NCBI GenBank assembly: GCA_902800815.1
Contig: CADCGB010000019.1
Location: 22,733-86,732 of the forward strand
Reading direction: 5' to 3'
DNA: 64,000 nt
DNA from: Fibrobacter succinogenes
GTDB lineage: Bacteria; Fibrobacterota; Fibrobacteria; Fibrobacterales; Fibrobacteraceae
Shown here one piece after another: positions 59,681-64,000 of the stretch (position 1 is the first letter of the stretch; every line of letters starts with the position of its first letter). Under the pieces are notes generated by a model. That model worked only from the letters and a program-made list of their open reading frames with translations. It was not told the DNA's origin and searched no databases. The translations under genes and the position numbers were made by a program.

Positions 59681-60681
59681 CCGTGCCTCCGTAGCGCCTT
59701 TACGAGCGTTGCCCTCCCGGCAAATGAAATCAGGGCGGCCGCCTTGTTCCGACTGCGTGTCCGCGGGTTGAGCAGTGCGCCCAGTCGCAATTCCCGGATA
59801 TGCTTCCACGCGCGTTCGCGGTAGTCAGCGAATTCGGGCGTATCGCCAGTCCGCATCAAGATGCTGCAGCTTGCGCTGAAGAGGTTGCTCCTTGCTGCTT
59901 TCTCGAGCCCGTTACCCTTGCCTGCGACCAGGCTACAAACCGCTTCTGCAATGTCCAGGAGTTCTGCCTTCTTGCAGTCGTATGCGGTCGCGAGAATGCT
60001 CGCGGAGTGCCTGCGGTTCATGTAGAGCGGTTCGGGCACGAACGCAACGAGTCTCGCGTCCAAAAATACTTGCGGGATAGTTGCCATGTCCTCGAAGTAC
60101 TTGCCTGCGGGGAACCGGCGCGTTTTCCAGAGGCGCGTCGCATAGAGTTTGTTCCATGCGGAATAGTCGGGCTTGTCGTTCTGGTACAGTGCGTTTGCAA
60201 GCGCCTTGACGGGGGAGAGGGCCACGTGCGGTTTTTTACCGGGCAGTCTTTCCCCTACGGGCATCCCGATACCGGAATCAGCAAAGAATCCGTTGCCCGC
60301 AACTAGATTGCCCTCTCCAAAGAAATGCTTGGCACAGCACGCAATGTCTGCGCTGGTTTGCATGGCCGCATTGAAGAGTGCCTGCAGAAAGTTCGGTGCG
60401 AGCATGTCGTCGCTGTCCACGAAGGTAATCCAGTCGCCCTCTGCGATTTCTATCCCGGCGTTCCTTGCTTCCGAAAGGCCCTTGTTCGCTTGGCTTACGA
60501 TGCGGAAGCGGGGATCTTCCTTGGCGAATTCCTTGGCAATGCCGGTACTCCCGTCCGTAGAGCCGTCATCGACGATGATGGCCTCGAAATCCTGGAAAGT
60601 CTGCCCGTGAATGCTCGCAAGGCAGTCCGCGATATACGACTCCGTGTTATAGACCGGGATGACGACACTGATTGCAGGCAT
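59677..60681 (-). CDS. Glycosyltransferase family 2
   Basis: A 334-residue GT-A glycosyltransferase starting MPAISVVIPVYNTESYIADCLASIHGQTFQDFEAIIVDDGSTDGSTGIAKEFAKEDPRFR, a standard GT2 donor domain, with FVDSDDMLAPNFLQ as the DXD site. The C-terminal 120 residues are helical and basic. It runs with the GT32-like gene as a two-gene minus-strand operon convergent with the Wzx operon. The gap to the upstream small gene is 17 bases, so a single transcript from 61199 is possible. Confidence 0.88.
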   Translation of the reverse strand: MPAISVVIPVYNTESYIADCLASIHGQTFQDFEAIIVDDGSTDGSTGIAKEFAKEDPRFRIVSQANKGLSEARNAGIEIAEGDWITFVDSDDMLAPNFLQALFNAAMQTSADIACCAKHFFGEGNLVAGNGFFADSGIGMPVGERLPGKKPHVALSPVKALANALYQNDKPDYSAWNKLYATRLWKTRRFPAGKYFEDMATIPQVFLDARLVAFVPEPLYMNRRHSASILATAYDCKKAELLDIAEAVCSLVAGKGNGLEKAARSNLFSASCSILMRTGDTPEFADYRERAWKHIRELRLGALLNPRTRSRNKAAALISFAGRATLVKALRRHG

Positions 60682-60698
60682 TCTCTACCAACTACGTT

Positions 60699-61199
60699 CT
60701 AGATTTTGCTTGCGACTTCCATCCAGCCGGCCTGAACAAATGCGCCCGCCCGGACCAAGTCCGCCTGTTCCTTTTCGTAGGCCTTCAGGAGCGTGTTGTA
60801 GTCACGCGAGTCACGGACCAGTTTGGCGTCGTGGTGGATTTTCTTGTAGAGCATGTCCTGCTTCCACTGCGCAATGTCGGCAAGCCCTACGCAACTCTTG
60901 TCCAGCGCCTCGAGGTAGGCGGGTACTGCGTCCAGGAATGCTTTTTCAAAACTTTCGGCCTTTTCCTTCGCCACGATGACTAGGTTCTGCTGCGCGATGA
61001 TGTTCTTACGGATTTCGCTCATCAGGCGCACGATGCGTTCATAGTCGACCTGCGGCCAAATGCGGTTGAACGGCCACATCTTTTTCCAGTGGAACTTGAA
61101 AATGGATTCGTGCGCGGCGTTCTTTGCCCGCAGGAATTCCTTCAGGTTTTCGAAAATAATCTGCGACGGCAGCTTTTTTTGTTCGTTTGTATCACTCAT
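60699..61199 (-). CDS. Conserved-looking helical protein of unknown function
   Basis: A 166-residue soluble, helical, Lys/Glu-rich protein with several Trp (FKFHWKKMWPFNRIWPQVDYERIVRLMSEIRKN). I start at 61199 (MSDTNEQKK) because a TATATT box lies 9 nt upstream; the frame continues further without support. It precedes the two glycosyltransferase genes on the same strand. No family recognised; it could be a regulator or scaffold of polysaccharide synthesis, but that is only position-based. Confidence 0.68.
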   Translation of the reverse strand: MSDTNEQKKLPSQIIFENLKEFLRAKNAAHESIFKFHWKKMWPFNRIWPQVDYERIVRLMSEIRKNIIAQQNLVIVAKEKAESFEKAFLDAVPAYLEALDKSCVGLADIAQWKQDMLYKKIHHDAKLVRDSRDYNTLLKAYEKEQADLVRAGAFVQAGWMEVASKI

Positions 61200-61208
61200 T
61201 CTACGAAA

Positions 61209-61214
61209 AATATA
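61209..61214 (-). promoter_or_regulatory. TATATT box 9 nt before the gene at 61199
   Basis: On the minus strand TATATT, nine bases (TTTCGTAGA), ATG. It probably drives the small gene and the two downstream glycosyltransferases. Confidence 0.45.
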
Positions 61215-61337
61215 CAAAAAACCGCGTTCTTTGCCTTTTTTTGCGTTTTCTGGGGCAATTTTTTCTATAAATTTGCTTGCTTTTTTCAAATTAAGTATTA
61301 TTTTCTTGTTAAAACCATTCTATATGAAGGATTCTAT

Positions 61338-61892
61338 ATGAATACGAAAAAGTTCAAGATTTTGGCCATTGTCGATGGCGTACTCATTGTGGCGCTTGTC
61401 GTCTTTATGTTTGCGCTCAAGGGTAAGTACAATGACCAGGCCCAGTCGTCCGTCAAGGAACAGGTCGGTGCGTACAAGGCTACCGTGAATGCTGCCCTGC
61501 AGGACCAGTGGAAGTCCATGGACCAGTACGGCATGGCCTGGAAGCTCGTGTATGCGACCGTTACCGGAGCCAAGACCGAGGCTGCGTTCGATGCGAACGT
61601 GAAGCAGATCTTTGAAAATACCGACGCCCGCTTTAAGCAGGTTTCCTATATGTACACGGCGGCTAGCATTCCGGCCCAGGTGCAGAACGACATCGCTGCA
61701 GTCGGCCTTGCCGACAAGTTCCTCCTCAAGGATGAGGGCGGCGTGAAGGAAGTTGCCTGCGGCAAGAACTGCGTGGCGACCTTCAAGTTCGTGAAGGGCA
61801 AACTCAAGGAGAGCGACTACAAGGCTCTCGTTGAGTACAAGTTTGCTGACAACTTTAGCATCGAATCCCCCAAGGAATTCAAGTTTGAATAA
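61338..61892 (+). CDS. Single-pass membrane protein of unknown function
   Basis: A 184-residue protein with an N-terminal membrane anchor (ILAIVDGVLIVALVVFMFAL, about 9-28) and an extracytoplasmic helical domain with two Cys about 4 residues apart (VACGKNCVATFKFVKGKL). I start at 61338 after GAAGGATTCTAT. It shares its layout with the next gene: short basic N-terminus, one helix, then a K-G-x-Y-x-D-Q-A motif right after the membrane (GKYNDQA here, GNYVDQA there). The two are 11 bases apart with an AAGGAG site, so they are co-transcribed. Function unknown. Confidence 0.72.
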   Translation: MNTKKFKILAIVDGVLIVALVVFMFALKGKYNDQAQSSVKEQVGAYKATVNAALQDQWKSMDQYGMAWKLVYATVTGAKTEAAFDANVKQIFENTDARFKQVSYMYTAASIPAQVQNDIAAVGLADKFLLKDEGGVKEVACGKNCVATFKFVKGKLKESDYKALVEYKFADNFSIESPKEFKFE

Positions 61893-61903
61893 GGAGACAT
61901 AAA

Positions 61904-62401
61904 ATGAATATCAAGAACATCTCTATCGTATTGACCGTTCTCCTTGTTTTCATTGCTGCATTGGTGCTCATGCAGAAGGGCAACTATGTTGACCAGGCTA
62001 CGGAACACTACAACAAGACGACGGACGCCTCTTTCAAGGGTGGCAAGAAGATTCTCGAGTACGTGAATAATTCTGCCGACGTGAACAAGCTCGTGTGGGC
62101 CATGGCGGTTGAAGCGAACCAGACGGTGAAGACTTCGCAGGACATGGCTAAGCTCGAGGCCAAGTACTTCCCGACCACGAAGGGTTCCAACAGCATCGCG
62201 AACAAGACCCGCCGTTTCGAGGCTACTAGCGCCTACTTCATCGTGTCCACTTTCGACAAGGTCGATGAGGACAAGAAGACCAACCTCAAGACGCTTTCTG
62301 CCCTCAAGTCCATCGACGTGGGTGCCCTCATGGGCGAAGCTCCTACCGCGCAGGAAGAGGAAATGCCTGAAGGCGAAGAGTACGAAGAAGGCGAGGAATA
62401 A
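61904..62401 (+). CDS. Single-pass membrane protein with acidic tail, distant paralog of its neighbour
   Basis: A 165-residue protein: membrane anchor at about 6-24 (ISIVLTVLLVFIAALVLM), GNYVDQATEHYNK just outside it, a helical domain, and an acidic C-terminal tail (about 145-165, EEEMPEGEEYEEGEE). The ribosome site AAGGAG lies just before. The GxYxDQA similarity to the upstream gene suggests an ancient duplication. A terminator follows. Function unknown. Confidence 0.72.
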   Translation: MNIKNISIVLTVLLVFIAALVLMQKGNYVDQATEHYNKTTDASFKGGKKILEYVNNSADVNKLVWAMAVEANQTVKTSQDMAKLEAKYFPTTKGSNSIANKTRRFEATSAYFIVSTFDKVDEDKKTNLKTLSALKSIDVGALMGEAPTAQEEEMPEGEEYEEGEE

Positions 62402-62440
62402 CCTTAACTCTTTGTCCTTCAACGAGTTAGAAAAATGCTG

Positions 62441-62474
62441 AAAACGACCCGCCCCGCGGGCCGTTTTTTATTGT
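62441..62474 (+). terminator. Rho-independent terminator
   Basis: AACGACCCGC ... GCGGGCCGTT stem followed by TTTTATT. Confidence 0.75.
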
Positions 62475-62480
62475 TCCCGT

Positions 62481-62518
62481 TGTCATTCTGGAGGGGCGAA
62501 GCCCCGATAGAATCCATG
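62481..62518 (-). repeat. Dispersed intergenic hairpin element, copy 2
   Basis: Read on the minus strand: CATGGATTCTATC, stem GGGGC, loop TTC, stem GCCCC, TCCAGAATGACA. The flanks and the loop are identical to copy 1 (40143-40178), while the stem is changed on both arms and still pairs perfectly. Confidence 0.8.
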
Positions 62519-62564
62519 GCTTTTTTTTCTAAATTTAGCGCGTAAAAATCAAACCGAGGTTAAA

Positions 62565-64000
62565 ATGCTCATCTTACGTGGTACGCCGGCTCTGTCGGAT
62601 TTCCGTCTCCAGAAACTTTCTTCCGATTTCAAGAGCGCAGGCCTTTCTGTCGCTACCGTTTACGCTGAATTCCTGCATGTGGTGGACCTGTCCGCCGACT
62701 TGACCGATGCGGAAACCGAAACCTTGAAGAAGGTGCTGCACTACGGTCCGGCCCGCGAACCCAAGGCTCTCGAAGGCGAACTCTTCGTGGTGTGCCCGCG
62801 TCCGGGTACCATCAGCCCGTGGAGCTCCAAGGCTACTGATATCGCTCACATCTGCGGCCTCCCGGCTATCAAGCGCATCGAACGCGCCATCGCTTACTAC
62901 GTGAAGTTTGAAGGGGCTGTGCCCGCCGGTGCTCGCGCTCAGATTGCGGCCAAGATTCACGACCGCATGACGCAGGCCGTTTTCGCCGACACCGCTTCGC
63001 TGGAAGTGCTCTTCAGCAAGGAAGAACCGCGTCCGTTGAACGTGATTCCGGTGCTCGACCAGGGCCGCGACGCCCTCGTGAAGGCCGACAAGGAAATGGG
63101 CCTCGCGCTCTCTTCGGACGAAATCGACTACCTCGTGAAGAACTTCACCGAGCTCAAGCGTAACCCGACCGACGTGGAACTCTACATGTTCGCGCAGGCC
63201 AACTCGGAACACTGCCGCCACAAGGTGTTTGGTGCCGAATGGACGATTGATGGCGTGAAGCAGGACAAGTCCCTGTTCCAGATGATCAAGAACACCTACC
63301 AGCTCCACAATTCCAACATCTTCAGCGCTTACAAGGACAACGCCGCCGTGATGAAGGGCGCTGTCGCTGGCCGCTACTACGCCGACCCGCGCAACAACAA
63401 GTACGACTTCCACAACGAAGAAGTCGACATCTTGATGAAGGTCGAGACCCACAACCACCCGACGGCCATTTCTCCGTTCCCGGGTGCCGCTACCGGTAGT
63501 GGTGGCGAAATCCGTGACGAAGGTGCCACGGGTAAGGGTTCCAAGCCGAAGGCCGGCCTCACGGGCTTCAGCGTCTCGAACCTCAAGCTTCCGGGTGCAG
63601 TCCAGCCGTGGGAAAAGGACTTTGGTAGCCCGTCCCGCATCGCGTCTGCTCTCGACATTATGATTGAAGGCCCGCTCGGTGGTGCCGCGTTCAACAACGA
63701 ATACGGCCGTCCGAACATCCTCGGTTACTTCCGCACTTTTGAACAGGAAGTTGATGCCCAGAACGGCAAGGAAGTCCGCGGTTACCACAAGCCGATTATG
63801 TTGGCTGGTGGTCTCGGCAACATCAAGCACCAGCACATCGAGAAGGGCCACATCGATCCGGGTGACCACCTGATTGTGCTCGGCGGTCCGGCAATGCTCA
63901 TCGGTCTCGGTGGCGGTGCTGCCAGCTCCGTGCAGAACGGTGCCGGTAATGAATCTCTCGACTTTGCCTCCGTGCAGCGCGAAAACCCCGAAATGGAACG
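62565..64000 (+). CDS. purL: Phosphoribosylformylglycinamidine synthase, large single-chain form, 3' truncated by window edge
   Basis: The fourth step of purine synthesis: FGAR plus glutamine and ATP to FGAM. Only the first 478 residues are inside the window; the single-chain form is about 1290 residues, with synthase and glutaminase parts. Visible are the N-terminal PurS-like domain ([20 protein letters not shown]), the linker, [16 protein letters not shown], and the ATP/FGAR-binding motif [41 protein letters not shown] box lies about 30 bases before the ATG, with GAGG as ribosome site. A long minus-strand open frame over it is a shadow. Confidence 0.96.
   Translation, partial: MLILRGTPALSDFRLQKLSSDFKSAGLSVATVYAEFLHVVDLSADLTDAETETLKKVLHYGPAREPKALEGELFVVCPRPGTISPWSSKATDIAHICGLPAIKRIERAIAYYVKFEGAVPAGARAQIAAKIHDRMTQAVFADTASLEVLFSKEEPRPLNVIPVLDQGRDALVKADKEMGLALSSDEIDYLVKNFTELKRNPTDVELYMFAQANSEHCRHKVFGAEWTIDGVKQDKSLFQMIKNTYQLHNSNIFSAYKDNAAVMKGAVAGRYYADPRNNKYDFHNEEVDILMKVETHNHPTAISPFPGAATGSGGEIRDEGATGKGSKPKAGLTGFSVSNLKLPGAVQPWEKDFGSPSRIASALDIMIEGPLGGAAFNNEYGRPNILGYFRTFEQEVDAQNGKEVRGYHKPIMLAGGLGNIKHQHIEKGHIDPGDHLIVLGGPAMLIGLGGGAASSVQNGAGNESLDFASVQRENPEME

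Noticed and set aside
62574..63869. 431-codon minus-strand open frame
   Set aside because: Antisense shadow of purL, whose [17 protein letters not shown] motif lies on the plus strand.
1..64000. tRNA, rRNA, prophage, transposase or defence genes
   Set aside because: I looked for cloverleaf-like intergenic segments, integrase/transposase motifs and restriction or toxin motifs and saw none. All gaps are under 300 bases and are described above.

Overview
The window comes from a Fibrobacter genome (phylum Fibrobacterota) and is ordinary chromosome, not a mobile island. The best marker is a naturally circularly permuted GH16 1,3-1,4-beta-glucanase with a Pro/Ser linker, the arrangement known from Fibrobacter succinogenes (28605-29627, minus strand). 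Other markers are a TIGR02147-family regulator (a Fibrobacter paralogous family), secreted enzymes with C-terminal sorting-type domains, a gingipain/PorU-like C25 peptidase of the type IX secretion kind, and TATATT-type promoter boxes. The DNA is moderately GC-rich. I saw no tRNA, rRNA, CRISPR array, insertion sequence or prophage.

Region by region. (1) 1-9994 is a pectin (rhamnogalacturonan) locus on the plus strand: a PL11 lyase (cut by the left edge), two CE12 acetylesterases, a TIGR02147 regulator translationally coupled to a PL1-like lipoprotein, and a secreted alpha/beta esterase. (2) 10096-16472 holds a PDZ protein with a fossil duplicate of its gene tail, an LptD-like outer-membrane protein, Maf, a RodZ-like protein, HisB and a convergent lipoprotein gene. 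(3) 16572-27140 holds a frameshifted rpmE, a lipoprotein, a three-domain LplT-PlsC-acyl-ACP synthetase, a GT-C membrane glycosyltransferase with an NPCBM tail, a MurG-like glycosyltransferase carrying a 15-bp tandem repeat, a DUF4261 protein and a mechanosensitive channel. (4) 27156-33531 holds a GntR/LacI-type regulator, the GH16 glucanase, then an aromatic amino-acid operon (chorismate mutase, TyrA-ACT, an EPSP-synthase-like protein without the usual active site) ending in NAD kinase. (5) 33739-42567 holds two tandem secreted paralogs, parC-parE, a ThiD-like kinase, bipA and a small receiver-like protein. (6) 42623-51059 holds a lamin-tail lipoprotein, a GGQ release-factor-like gene that shares an ATGCAT start palindrome with a divergent lipoprotein gene, the PorU-like peptidase and a membrane protein. 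(7) 51206-53888 holds YicC and a MetX-MetW fusion. (8) 53945-60681 is a surface polysaccharide cluster (FemAB-like, FdtA, sugar aminotransferase, Wzx, three glycosyltransferases). (9) 60699-64000 holds three small proteins and the start of purL.

The most interesting signals are not single genes. A TATATT/TATTTT/TATCTT box sits 6-9 nt before the start codon of about a dozen transcription units, which implies leaderless mRNAs. A dispersed intergenic hairpin occurs twice with constant flanks and compensatory stem changes. Two gene tails are partly duplicated downstream of their own stop codon. Three proteins (the EPSP-synthase-like protein, the PL1-like protein, the interrupted rpmE) look catalytically or genetically broken. 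I did not find a convincing unknown defence or mobile system.
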